From: Ricordea florida
Taxonomy: Eukaryota; Cnidaria; Anthozoa; Corallimorpharia; Ricordeidae
NCBI GenBank assembly: GCA_949710005.1
Contig: OX453280.1
Location: 16,276,233-16,340,232, forward strand
Reading direction: 5' to 3'
DNA: 64,000 bases
The first letter of the stretch is position 1; the number at the start of each line of letters is the position of its first letter. The translations under genes and the position numbers were made by a program. A model generated the notes under the pieces. It ran no database searches. It saw nothing but the letters and a program-made list of their open reading frames with translations, and was not told the origin of the DNA. Positions 9,530 through 20,999 of this stretch are shown one piece after another.

Positions 9530-9639
9530 TTTTAAACGGTGTACTGAGCGTCAACTGACAAAACGACGCTGCGCTCTTTTAAACACGAATTTGGACGATC
9601 GAGTGTTGAATTTGCACGTCGCTACAACTTGTCCGTGCT

Positions 9640-10020
9640 AATGTAGAAAGGTCCCTTTGTTCCTTTCGACACCAACAGCATAAAGGAACGCAAGTTCCTT
9701 TTAAAAACCTTGCTCCTTACTGTTCCATTTGGATTGTGTAAAACAGGAACGAAAGTTCCTGTTCTACGAAAAAAGAACGCTTGAAAAAGGAACAAAATGC
9801 ATTTCTTCTTTGAACGGATTGGAACCATTTGAATCGTTTGGAAACACCTTGTTCCTAACGGTTCATGAGAGAAGGCAAAATCGAAACAATTGTTCCTTCA
9901 TTGCAAAATGCAGCAACAAAGTGCTCCTCTTTGTGCGAATGATGTGGTCTAATTAGGAACAATGGTTCCCTTTTTATCTGCCCCGAAGGGAACGGGCTGA
10001 CAGAAAAGGAACTACTAAAA
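9640..10020. repeat. degenerate GGAAC/GTTCC dyad region
   Basis: Contains GGAACGCAAGTTCC at 9685-9698 and GGAACGAAAGTTCC at 9746-9759, plus isolated GGAAC and GTTCC half-sites. This is the same dyad pattern as the regular array that follows, so it is probably a decayed outer part of it. Confidence 0.5.
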
Positions 10021-11012
10021 GGGGTCCATTTGTTTCCATTTTAATTGCTTCTGTTCCTAAAACGGATTCGCGACAAAATATCGTTTTTTGTTTTCCGAAG
10101 AGGAACTCGCGTTCCCATTTGACTAAAAGGGGTCCATTTGTTTCTTTTTCCGAAGAGGAACTCGCGTTCCCATTTGACTAAAAAAGGTCCATTTGTTTCC
10201 TTTTCCGAAGAGAAAATCGCGTTCCCATTTGACTAAAAGGGGTCCGTTTGTTTCCTTTTCCGAAGAGAAACTCGCGTTCCCATTTGACACAAAGGGGTCC
10301 ATTTGTTTCTTTTTCCGATGAGGAACTCGCGTTCCCATTTGACTAAAAAAGGTCCATTTGTTTCCTTTTCCGAAGAGAAACTCGCGTTCCTATTTGACTA
10401 AAAGGGGTCCGTTTGTTTCTTTTTCCGAAGAGGAACTCGCGTTCCCATTTGACTAAAAAAGGTCCATTTGTTTCCTTTTCCAAAGAGAAACTCGCGTTCC
10501 CATTTGACTAAAAGGGGTCCGTTTGTTTCCTTTTCCGAAGAGAAACTCGCGTTCCCATTTGACACAAAGGGGTCCATTTGTTTCTTTTTCCGAAGAGGAA
10601 CTCGCGTTCCCATTTGACTAAAAAGGTCCATTTGTTTCCTTTTCCGAAGAGAAACTCGCGTTCCCATTTCACTAAAAGGGGTCCGTTTGTTCCGTTTTCT
10701 GTTTTCCGAAGAGGAACTCGCGTTCCCATTTGACACAAAGAGGTCCATTTGTTCCGTTTTCTGTTTTCCGAAGAGGAACTCGCGTTCCCATTTGAGTAAA
10801 AGGGGTCCATTTTTTTCTGTTTTCCGAAGAGGAACTCCGTTTTCCTTTTTCCGAAGAGGAACTCGCGTTCCCATTTGACTAAAAGGGGTCCGTTTGTTCC
10901 GTTTTCTGTTTTCCGAAGAGGAACTCGCGTTCCCATTTGACACAAAGGGGTCCATTTGTTCTCATTTTAATTGCTTATGTTCCTAAAGCGGATTTCGCGG
11001 CAAAATATCGTT
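10021..11012 (+). repeat. 55-bp minisatellite with GGAAC-N4-GTTCC dyads
   Basis: About 15 units, mostly 55 bp, each running GGTCCATTTGTTTCYTTTTC, then CGAAGAGGAACTCGCGTTCC, then CATTTGACTAAAA. Each unit carries the dyad GGAAC-TCGC-GTTCC or a one-base variant of it. Some units carry an extra ~10 bp insert (CCGTTTTCTG). The array lies between two direct copies of a ~63-bp block (10021-10085 and 10950-11012) containing CATTTTAATTGCTTMTGTTC. Long minus-strand frames across it merely translate the repeat and are not credible genes. Confidence 0.85.
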
Positions 11013-11197
11013 CCTATTCGACTTGTTCCTCTTTGCAAAAAGGAACAAAAGACATTTTTCAGAAACCCGTCTTAACTCTTCTTACGTCGCTTTATATCTG
11101 TTTTCAAAGATGTCTTTCTTTGACCGTTAGTGTACCAAGACTACCCCAAAAATATCAAATCATAGTCTCTCGTTTAACACACAATTTTTGACTGTCA

Positions 11198-14100
11198 TTG
11201 ATTTTGGGGAATGTATATGACCATCTTAGAAATTGCCAACCAGGGTTCACCATTGGATTTGACAACATTGACTTTGAAATCCCACAACAGAACCAGGATT
11301 TACACTGGGTCAATCACCTGATGTTTGTGAACAGGGTTTCGGGAAATTTGCTGTCCAATGATGCCCCAAGACGGGATCTGCAAACAGTGTCAAATATGAC
11401 CTTCTTACCGAGCGCCAGTGACCAGCTAAGGCAGCGTTACAATTATATTGTACTTATTTCTAGAAGCTTGGTGGAGTATATTGATTCCCTCCAATCACTG
11501 AAGAATGCATGCATACAGCATATGCCCCATAATTACACCAAAGAAATGTCAAAGAAGTCTATAAAGGTATAATTAATCGGCAAATTGTATGTATCAATGA
11601 AAATGCTGGTTTCTTTTTTTTGTTTGTTTGTTCAATTATATTTTTGAAGCAGTATATATATTACGTTACAGATTTTTATAATTTTTTTTTTTCACTTTTT
11701 CTATTTGGTCTTTAAAACATAAAATTGTCAATTGATTGACCTGTAAATTGAAATAATAATGGTACCATCAACTCCTGTTTCTTTCAGTTTTGTATGTTAT
11801 TGGGAGAAGTTTTAAAAAGAATAAATGAGATTCTTGTTCAGCCTGTGCAAATAAATAAAATCTAGTTGTTACCGCCATCGTTTTGTAGCCAATAACGTTA
11901 AAATGTGGTTAAAACCTACGCTAGAGAACGGATACGCTGGAACACGTACGTTCCACAAAACAAGCCATCAATTGTACATTGTATTAGTGTAGTTTTCTGC
12001 AAACGTGCTTAAGGAAAAGCTCGGTTCTAGCCAAGGAACGATCGTGTCAACATCAAGTTTTCCAAGCTCCATTCGCAGTACGTTTTGTGAACTCCTAAAG
12101 CGGACACAGAAGTAAGTGCTACGAACTTTGTACTTTACAGTTTTCCTTTCTTTAGATCGTTCCTTTCCTCGTTTTCAATGGAGAAATTAGTTTTGTTTCT
12201 AGTACCTTGTTAGTCTAATTGTAGTTTTATTGCACATCTATTTTTTTAGTTTTTGAAACCGCTTCGCTTCGCTTCAATCCGCAACGCTCCTCATCGCATC
12301 GCTTCGTATTGTTTAAGGCTTCGTAACACGTCACTCCGTGTTTCTGGTCAATAAACATCAGTTACCCAGACTTAGTCTTACGAACTTTGTGTGTGAAGAA
12401 CGCATTCGAAGCGCGTATAGAAATATCTGGTCCAAGGAAAGAGTTTACAAAAAGGGACGTAACGTTTCATTTCCCATCGTCGGGTGAGTAACGTCCTGCG
12501 CTCACACTAGTAAAGTGAAAAGACCCACTCTCCTTTACAGTTTATGATTACCAGATGTGTGTTGAGATTTTGTGGGATAGGATATTTACTCTAAACAAAT
12601 ACTTTTTGTTAGGTCCCTCTAGGTGTTATCTTCAAGAATGAAAACAAGAATGAGGACATGCTCTCTATCCTACAACAGTTTCATACGTACCTTCCTCATT
12701 CAGCTGATAATGGATATGACTCACAACTATTCTCTGGGGATCAACTCACTGTTGAGAGGGCAGTCAACATTTTCTCCTCGGTTTCTAATGGTTACACACC
12801 GAAAGACCGTCTAGAGGGAATTACCTTACAACTGGGAGATTGGCATGCTGGAGTCAAGATTCTATCAGTAAGTAGAGTGCATGGTATAGGGATAAAATAT
12901 TGCCTGTACTTGTACAGGGAAGCGAAACCACAGTGATTTTAAAAGGTAATGCTGCTCGGACAGCCCAGCACTGAGGATGGGAGGGCAGGGCATGTACAAA
13001 CCATTACATTAAATGGGTGTGTGCTGCTGAACAGAGTATCGGTTTTACGACAAGGGTATTACACTTTCAATATTTAGCATGTTGAATAGGGAGTGACGAT
13101 CTTGGACCACACATCTTTTATGAGTGTGAATGTTGCCGATGAGCAGTAAATATTTGTTATCAACACACAATTTTTTTCTAAACAAAATTTAATTCCATGA
13201 TGTAATAATTTTGTAATTATGTACTCAAATGATATTCCATGTTGTCTAGAAAAATTTCTTGCTCCTCCTTTAAACATACCTTAACACCCTCATTGCGGCA
13301 TGTGAATATTTTTTGCAGAACTCCACATTTATAATGTAACAACATATTTTAATTACAAAAAGTTGAATTTTTCCAATTTGGAAAATACTAAAACAACCAA
13401 GTTCCCCATCAGGGTCGGTGATCAGTGTTAGATATATACCCAACGCTTCGCGTCTCAGTATATTTCCACCACTATTCACCTCCCCTTTGGATAGTTGTGG
13501 AATATTTTAGCCATTGGAAGAGTCATTGTTCAGTGAAATGCTTGAGTAGGATTGAGGTGATATGGTTGCTTGCTTTATGTTAAAAAACATCAATTTTCTT
13601 TTCCACTCTACAGCTCATCTTCAAGAAGTTTTTTTCTGGCAAATCAGAGAGTGATAGCTGTACGCTATTCTCTGACCGCACCCTGATAAATCGGAGAAAT
13701 GTGAAGTCTGATCCACACACAGCATTCCGTGCTGACCGGGACTTCCCGCTTATCATTGTCGAGTCAAGAGTAATTGCTGCGCAATGTCAGTACTGGGGTT
13801 TTCTGACAAAGGGAGCCAGCCAGCAAAGTTTCCACTTCCAGAAGACATTGCTAAGCAATCCAGAGTACAACGCATTAATTGTAGACAAATTCGTATTTAA
13901 TGATGATTCTGTCAGCAGGCTTCTTGATGATATCTTGACCAATCAAGAAAGTCAAGATCAAAGAGATCAGCAGGAACGAACTGTAGATGGCAGACTCCTG
14001 TGCCGTTTTCCTGGGTGCCAGGCTTCCTTCAAGTATGATGGTGCGAGGAGAAGGACACATGAGTTGTCTCATGACCTACCAGTGGATTTACCTAGCCAGC

Positions 14101-14805
14101 AAGGTTCCGAACAGTCTACCGCTGAACCATGCAACAAACCGACAGATGATGTCTACAGTTACAATTGTGCTCTGCTAGCAGATGGCTTGTTTTTCATCAA
14201 TTTCTTGGATGCAGTGAAAGAGGGGGATGGCGCCAGGCTTATGCGTCAGTATATATTAAGTACATGTTGTTGTACTGCAGAGCTGATGGCCATGCCAGCA
14301 ACAAGTGCGCGTTAGAGTGCCTTATCAATCATTCCTCGTCCAATCTCTTCTTTCTCCTAGAGAAAGTGAGAGGTTTGTTTGGAATCGCAGCATCAATAAT
14401 CAAGGTGGGAAAGGCTGCAATATCCCTCATGACTTGGAGGTGGAGCATTCTAATCGCTTTATCAAGGGTAGTGCCAAAAACATTGGTCCAAATTTACCTG
14501 GGAGAGCGGTTCAGCGTATCTGCCAAGCGGAGAGTGGGGCAAGATCTCTGACTGGCAATGTCAACCAAGGTCTAAACAGGATCTGTGGGTCTGGAAAGCA
14601 CACAAGTAGTTCACTAGAAAATGACCTAGATGAACTGTTAAGGCGAATTCAGCAAAGAGATGCGTTTACTGAGCATCCAGGTCGATCATATCAGCACTTT
14701 AATGACTTTCAAAGAGATCCATTCAAGACACTTAACATGTCATCCTTGTATCAATGGATAAACCAACATAAGAAAAATATTATTCGTGGAAAGAGGGCTC
14801 GATAA
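11198..14805 (+). pseudogene. DUF6589-type gene, three exons, 5' end missing
   Basis: Exon A 11198-11566 ends at AAAG/GTATAA; exon B 12613-12867 lies between TTGTTAG and TCA/GTAAGT; exon C 13614-14805 follows CTCTACAG. All joins are phase 0. Exon B ends LQLGDWHAGVKILS and exon C begins LIFKKFFSGKSE, then LINRRNVKSDP and FPLIIVESRVIAA, the arrangement I associate with DUF6589, a large eukaryotic family often regarded as transposon-related. Exon C also has a C2H2 finger (CRFPGC...HELSH), then GDGARLMRQY, and after two frame changes near 14250 and 14320 continues WNRSINNQGGKGCN and DLEVEHSNRFIKG. An in-frame stop just before 11198, next to the minisatellite, shows the 5' part is lost. Function unknown. 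Confidence 0.7.
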
Positions 14806-15171
14806 TGTAAATGCTGTATTCAATAATATTTATTTTTTCTTCAATGTAAATCGCATTTCCTTTGAGTGTATGGAACTGTATGTTGTTTCAAACAAAGGGA
14901 ACAAAATTTACTCTAAGTATAAAATTGAAAAGCAATGTTGATATCATATATGCTATTGTTTTTTGACCCCTCCCCCCCCCCCCCCCCCCACCAACCTCTA
15001 TCTTGCGGATAACTACGAGGGAAACAAATTGCTTTATCCCTTGGAGAGTGATTTATCTATCACATAGTGCTATCCACTTGTGAACAACTGGAACCTGCTC
15101 TATAGATCAATACATAAAAGAAATAAAGGACAAGCCTAATTTAATATAAATTTCGTCTTAATTCATTGCTC
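14806..15171. other. intergenic gap between convergent genes, with poly-C tract
   Basis: 366 bp between the DUF6589 stop and the helicase stop. It holds an almost pure C tract at 14967-14989 and AT-rich sequence, and no gene. Confidence 0.6.
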
Positions 15172-16932
15172 TTAATCAGCTGAAAAACAGTAATCTTCAA
15201 GTGCAGTCAAGGCTGCCAAGGGTAAATCATAATGTCCTGACTGTTCATTAGAAACATCAGCAGAAATATCTAGTTGCGACAAAGAAAGGTTTTCGACCGC
15301 AAGTTCAAAAAGCGAGTCATCCTGGAGCACATTATCCCATTCCCCGTTCCATGTAGCAGAATGATCAAGTTCATTTGAGATGTCATCATCAAATGCCCAG
15401 TCATCAAAATCTTCCAAGTCCCCAAACATTTGACTCAGTAATTGAACTATAAACTGGGCATGCTTTAAGTCCCATATTTCCACTTTGTCCAGAACATCCT
15501 GAACGGAGAAGATGCTTTCACAATGCTTTAAAACTTGGCCAATTTGTACTTCTGAAAACCCTAAGAGAAACTGAGGATCGGTCAATGTTTTCACTTGATC
15601 ACTAGATTTTTTTTAGCAAATCCATCACAAGGGACTTGTGATAGTTTTTAAGACATTTACGAAGCATGTTCTTCTGATCCAGGGTCACAAGCCTCGTTGA
15701 TGCTGATACATCAGATGATTCTTCATGTACACTACCGGGGAATCTTGTAAACTGTCCACAATGAGCTGATTGGCAGGCACACTTTTTTTCACAGTTCTCA
15801 CAACACAAGTGCATTGGCTGAGGGTAACTCACCTCTGATGAGTTATCAAAATTTTTCAGCAGAGTCTTTCGCCGACATTCATCAGTTTTAACATACTGTT
15901 TCACATCTTTTTCCACATGAGTCAGAAGAATGCCTTGATAAACAACAAAAGCCACACTTTGTTTGCCATCCCTGTCCACCCGGCCAGTTTCCTGGATATA
16001 GGCTTCAATGTTCTTTGATGGCCCAAAATGAATAGTTCCGTAAACACCTTTACAGTCCACCCCCATCCCGAATGCAATAGTGGCCACCAAGACCCTCAGT
16101 GACGAATTCTTGACTTGAAAAGATTGCAGGATTGCAGCCTTGTTAGCCTCGGGAGTACATGAGTGTAACATTTCCATTATTACATCTCTTGGATTGTCAC
16201 CGGTTTCATCCAAAAGAAATCTCTTTTCCTAGCATTGCTCTCAGTGTTGAATAGATTAGCCCACACTGTTTAATTGTTTGGCAGTATATTATTGTGCGGG
16301 TGGTAAGTTCCTTTTCTGCGAGGAGTTCATCACCCAGCCACTGGAAATAATCCTCTAAGGATCTGTCCTTTGGAATATAATATACGGAGTAAGCTATATT
16401 ATAGGTTTACCTGGACTTTCAAAAATTACATGTGGGTGGTTCATCAGCAACACATCCATGATTTTTTCTCTTGTTGCACGTGTTGCAGTGGCTGTCAAAG
16501 CCATGATGTTTACAGAAGGTGCAAGAGACCTTAACTCATGAAGATCAGAGAAGGTCTCCCTAAATGCTGCCATACTGCTGTTGTTGGAGGTTCCCCTGAA
16601 ATAAACAGTAAAATAACAGTGAGAATCGTGATCTAAATAAACTCACTGTTTGACAGAGTCTGTCCATGACATTAATATCATCTGTAGGCCTTTTTTTGCA
16701 AAGGCAGATGAAATATAAGCTTACATGGATAAGTAAAAAGAATTGGCACAGCAAATAAAAAAACAACAACAAACAAAAAATAAGACCAATCTTAACCATA
16801 ACTGATTTCTATAATACGCAAGTGTTTCTTATTTCAAACAAATAGAAAATCAAGTAAAATAATATCTATTATCTGCATGGAAATATACTAAACTCCTTAC
16901 CACTGTTTAATGACATGAGCCTCATCAACCGC
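15172..16932 (-). pseudogene. RecQ-like DNA helicase, downstream exons
   Basis: Read on the minus strand this is the 3' part of an SF2 RecQ-type helicase. The DEAH-box exon fragment (VDEAHVIKQW) ends at 16902 with donor GTAAGG. After an intron, acceptor TTTCAG near 16596 opens an exon with motif III (IMALTATATRATREK). Next come TIIYCQTIKQCG, then LVATIAFGMGVDCKGV (motif V) and YIQETGRVDRDGK (motif VI, where A-G of the usual GRAGRDG is V-D). A Cys cluster (CCENCEKKCAC) resembles the RecQ zinc-binding region, followed by an acidic tail to TAA at 15174. Single-base frame breaks occur near 16395, 16220 and in the A-run at 15608-15615. The gypsy insertion separates it from its 5' exon at 19988-20450. 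Probably dead. Confidence 0.8.
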
Positions 16933-18200
16933 TCACCAACCTCTCTGCGAGCGGAGAATTTGAAGATCTGTTTGGCGGCATTGGCAAAGTGAGAGGAAAG
17001 GTAGTCAATATTCACATAGACTCTGATGTGCAACCCAAGCAACAACCACACCGCCGAATCCCCTTTCACGTAAGAAAAGACGTGGAAAAGGAGTTAGAGA
17101 GACTAGAGAGCTTAGACATCATCGAAAAGGTGGCAGGCCCAACCCCATGGGTGAGCCCCATCGTAGTGGTCCCAAAGAGCTCTGGACAAGTCAGATTATG
17201 CGTAGACATGCGAGAAGCTAATAAGGCAGTAAAGCGTGAGAAGCACCTAATGCCGACCATAGATGATCTAGTCGCTGATCTAAACGGTGCGGCCGTCTTC
17301 AGCAAGCTAGACCTCTCTTCCGGATACCATCAACTTGAGCTAGAACCAGAGAGTCGCCACATCACGACATTCAGCACTCATGTAGGACTGAGGAGGTACA
17401 AACGTCTGATGTTCGGAATAAATGCCGCATCAGAGATCTTCCAGAATGCAATCGAGGAAATACTTACAGGCCTACCAGGGTGTAAGAATATCTCTGACAA
17501 CGTAATCGTGTTTGGGGCGACTACGGCAGAGCACGATCAGAATCTCTATGGTGTCCTTATCAGACTCCAGCAACACGGCGTACGTCTGAACAAGGAGAAG
17601 TGTAGTTTCTCAAGGAGTGAGGTTACGTTCTATGGCCACATTTTCAGCAGCGAAGGAATTAAAGCAGATCCTGGGAAAATAGAGGCGATCACGAACATGA
17701 GTGAGCTAGAGAATGTGAGCGAAGTCAAGTCGTTACTAGGAATCGCCCAGTACGTTTCTCGCTACATCCCAGAGTATGCTACAATCACGGCACCGTTACG
17801 GGCTCTCACCAAGAAGGAGACACCTTGGAAATGGTCAGACGAACAGCAACAAGCGTTTGACAAACTCAAGGACAGTCTGACTAAGAGTCATGTCATTTCA
17901 TACTTCAATCCTGCTCAAGAGACCGAAGTGATAGTCGACGCAAACCCTGTCGGTCTTGGAGGATTGCTAGCGCAGGACGGCAAGGTTATCAGCTACGCGA
18001 GTCGAGCACTCAGCGACGTGGAGTCCAGATACTCAAAAACCGAGAGGGAAATGCTAGCGATTGTGTGGGCTCTGGAGCATTTTCATCTTTACCTTTACGA
18101 ATCTGAGTTCACAATCGTGACAGATCACCAGCCACTTTTAGGCATCTTCAAGAGTCAAAAGCCAACTTCAGCTCGCATAGACCGATGGAAGCTAAGGCTG
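16933..18200 (+). pseudogene. gypsy pol: reverse transcriptase and RNase H
   Basis: RT begins with PFHVRKDVEKELERLE, then WVSPIVVVPKSSGQVRLCVD, FSKLDLSSGYHQLEL and MFGINAASEIFQN. The catalytic box normally YxDD-like (SDD in this clade) reads NISDNVIVFG, so the second Asp is Asn. The thumb and connection lead to RNase H with VIVDANPVGLGGLLA, YSKTEREMLAIVWALEHF and TDHQPL. A one-base frame change at about 18200 moves the reading to the next frame (DPYNCHLDYRPGKN). RT would copy RNA to DNA and RNase H would remove the template. The altered active site and frame break indicate an inactive copy. Confidence 0.85.
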
Positions 18201-19708
18201 ATCCGTATAACTGTCATCTTGACTATCGCCCTGGAAAGAATGATGAAAACCATGCCGACTTCATGAGCAGGCACCCCAACCCCCAGGCACCCGCAGAGAG
18301 GAACGTTGCAGACGAATATGTAAACTACGTGTGCACCAATGCAGTACCAAAGGCTATGACGCTTCAAGAGATTCAGGCTGAAACAGAAAAAGATTCCACA
18401 CTCCAGTCACTGATCAAGGCGATCGAGACAGACCGCTGGACTGATTCTGAGATATCAGACTACAGAAGACTCATGGACGAGCTACTGGTCTACAGCGGAG
18501 TGGTACTGAGAGGCAACAGAATCGTTGTCCCGTGCAAGCTGAGAGAAAGAGCAGTAGAGCTGGCGCACGTGGGACATCAAGGCATCGTAAAGACGAAGCG
18601 CTTAATTCGTGAGAAGGTCTGGTTCCCTGGAATAGACAGGATGGTCAAAAAAAAAGTCGATAACTGTCTTGCATGCCAGGCAGTAACTCCAAGCAAGACA
18701 CCGCGAATTGAACCTTTGTAGATGACGCCCCTACCTAGTGGACCATGGAAAATGCTGGCAATGGATTTCCTTGGACCATTCCCTTCGGGTGACTATCTCC
18801 TCGTTGTCATTGACGAATACAGCCGCTTCCCGGAAGTTGAAATCGTCAAGTCTACATCAGCTAAATCCGTTATCCCGAGGCTCGACGCCATATTCGCAAG
18901 GCAAGGAATCCCTGACGAGCTAAGACCGACAATGGCCCCCCATTCAACGGCGTCGAGTTCAGTAACTTTGCGAGGTACTTAGGATTCCATCACAGGAAAG
19001 TTCAACCTCTTTGACCGAGAGCCAATGGCGAGGAAGAACGTTTCATGCCAAACCTTGAGAAGTGTGTGCCAACTGCTGTCGTTGAGGGAAAAAATTGGAA
19101 ACAGGAACTGTACAAATTTCTCAGACAGTATCGTGCAACACCGCACACAACCACGGCGGAATATATCCCCAAATGAAGCACTGAACGGAAGGAAACTCAA
19201 GACTATCCTGCCAGAAGTATCACCAGCACCGTTAGCTATACAAAATACCCTGCAGGACACTCGGAAGACTATTGCAGAGAGAGATGCAGAACAGAAGTCA
19301 AAGATAAAGCCGTATGCAGACTCGAAACTAGGCACGAAACCAAGCGATATCAAACTAGGTGATACAGTACTTGTGAGACAACCAAAGACGAACAAATTAA
19401 CCAGTCCTTTTAATCCAGAACCCCTTGTTGTAGAGGAAAAGAAAGGATCTATGGTTACAGCTAGCGACGGTTTCAAGTCCATTACGCGAAACTCGTCCAT
19501 GTTCAAAATGATCCCGAAAAACCTGAATGCTGAAAAAGATCGTAGAGAACAGGAAGAACCGGAGGACTTCTCAGCAGAACAAGCCGAAGTTCTGTCACAA
19601 GATGAAGACCCAAAACCCCCCGCTGCAAATGAAGGAGGCCTGCGGAGGTCACAGAGACAAAGGAGACCCCCAGCGAGGCTCACAGATTACGTTCAAATAA
19701 TCTACTAG
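18201..19708 (+). pseudogene. gypsy pol: integrase region, broken
   Basis: Opens with HADFMSRHP, then the HHCC zinc domain (ELAHVGHQGIVKTKRLIRE...CLACQAV). TAG at 18719-18721 stops the frame just before the integrase core (MLAMDFLGPFPSGDYLLVVIDEYSRF). Within the core a frame break follows GIPDELRP, and the DNGPPF segment is in another frame. The C-terminal part (19025-19708) carries LGDTVLVRQPKTNK, a GPY/F-like or SH3-like region and a basic tail RRSQRQRRPPARLTDYV. A 234-codon frame on the opposite strand here is a shadow. Several lesions make it non-functional. Confidence 0.8.
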
Positions 19709-19840
19709 TATGAACACGGAACACTTTAAGAGACCCTTAGCTGGAAGACATGCTTATCATTTGTTGATGTTATTGTAAAGTTATTTGATCTAGTTCACCG
19801 ATACATGCGACTGTAAGTTTATTATCAAGGAGGGGAGAGA

Positions 19841-19987
19841 TGTAGTGTTTTGTCACCTGTCAATTATGCAAGCACATGGTCAGAAAGGAACTCCCACTCT
19901 TCTTGTAGTCGGTTCGTGCATGGAGTCAATAAATCACAGTTGGGTTTTGAATTCCTGTGGTTTTACCTAAACAATACAAACACCACA
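19841..19987 (+). repeat. gypsy 3' LTR
   Basis: A 147-bp LTR starting TGTAGTG right after the purine tract AAGGAGGGGAGAGA and ending CACCACA. The ends are nearly inverted complements, and AATAAA lies inside. It abuts the helicase exon at ACCGC. The mirrored copy is at 26832-26978. Confidence 0.7.
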
Positions 19988-20450
19988 ACCGCGATGGCAC
20001 ACAATTTGGTTGCGTAAATGTCACTCGACAACATTTTTCGCCACCGTTCATTGTTTAACCAAGCCTCTGGTGTTCCATATACAACCGCAAAATGACCCTC
20101 TTCGACATCTTTGGCCTCTCCATCTTTAACAGCGCTAAGGCTTATTGCAGATATGCCGAGCTTCTTTAGGTTTTCCACTTGGTCTTTCGTTAGATTGACC
20201 AAGGGAGAAATGACAACAACTATATGGCCCGTGCCGTTACGAGTCACGTCGAAAACAATCGGCAAAGCTTGGTAAATTAGTGATTTCCCGAACCCTATCG
20301 GGAGGTTAATGAAAATATCCTTCTTTTTATCCACAAAGTACGCTATAGCCTCTCGCTGATGTTCATTTAAGTCGACTATTTTGGACGTTTCACACACTCG
20401 TTTAAAGGACGCGCTAGCATTCGAGATGTTTATCTCCGATATCTCGCGCT
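19988..20450 (-). pseudogene. RecQ-like helicase, N-terminal exon (left arm)
   Basis: The minus-strand frame opens at an acceptor-like TTTTAG near 20451 and reads SFKRVCETSKIVDLNEHQREAIAYF. It holds the Q-motif region, Walker A as PIGFGKSLIYQALP, then motif Ia HIVVVISPLVNLTKDQ, then FAVVYGTPEAW and KLCAIAV. It breaks off exactly where the downstream fragment at 16932 resumes (VDEAHVIKQW). The Walker A is intact. No ATG precedes the conserved part in this frame, so the start is probably in an upstream exon. The gypsy insertion separates it from the rest of the gene; on its own it lacks motifs II-VI. Confidence 0.8.
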
Positions 20451-20999
20451 AAAATCACTCCGGGTCCAAAGTGCACTTCCCAGATCTGGAAGTCTGCTGT
20501 GATTGGTCTACGTTTTTTCCTGCTCAGATCAGCAGACGTTCGTGGAGAAGGAACGCGTGACACACGCCAAAGAATGTCTGCGGGGGAGGCTATGAAAAAT
20601 ACTGAATACCACTTCTCAGGATAGCTTCACAGACTGCTCGGTTTCACCAGGAATATCAATCGCAAAAGCTATAAGCAAAAATCACAAGGTTGAGGAATTA
20701 TAAGGCCAGCGCTTCCTTGAAGAGAATAAATCAAATCGAAGGACAAATTGATGTGAGTGTTTTTTAACGAATGCTGCCTCCTGGCGTATTTTTACGCGCC
20801 ACAGGACAACACCAATGTATTCATAAAGCGAAACTAAAAGTGGTCATCACAGTAAGGAAACACCCGTACGGAATTAGCAGCGCTGTTGCAGCGCTGCAGA
20901 ACAGCTTCACGAAGCGCTGCAAAACCGCTGTGAATTGGCTGGCTGCAGCAGTCGCACATTTTGGCTGCCAAACGCTATGGAGTTCCATCACCGCCAAAA

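Larger units (their letters stand above)
16933..19987 (+). mobile_element. Ty3/gypsy retrotransposon, 5'-truncated
   Basis: The element starts inside pol (LTNLSASGEFEDLFGGIGKV, a segment just before RT) and runs through RT, RNase H and integrase to a polypurine tract (19827-19840) and a 3' LTR. A 5' LTR, primer site and gag are absent. It is inserted in the DEAH-box exon of the minus-strand RecQ-like gene. ACCGC is found on both sides (16928-16932 and 19988-19992), as expected of a 5-bp target-site duplication, although the left end of the element is missing. Confidence 0.85.

Noticed and set aside
10123-10955. Long minus-strand frames (up to 185 codons) of NGNASSSSENRKRN/GTRVPLRKK type
   Set aside because: They translate the 55-bp minisatellite in two frames at once; 55 is not a multiple of 3, so the frame simply cycles. 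No start context or domain.
14967-14989. Poly-C tract as a regulatory element
   Set aside because: A single homopolymer between convergent genes; no supporting structure.
18979-19683. 234-codon frame antisense to gypsy integrase (and its mirror 27136-27840)
   Set aside because: The opposite strand reads a recognisable gypsy C-terminus; this is a shadow frame.
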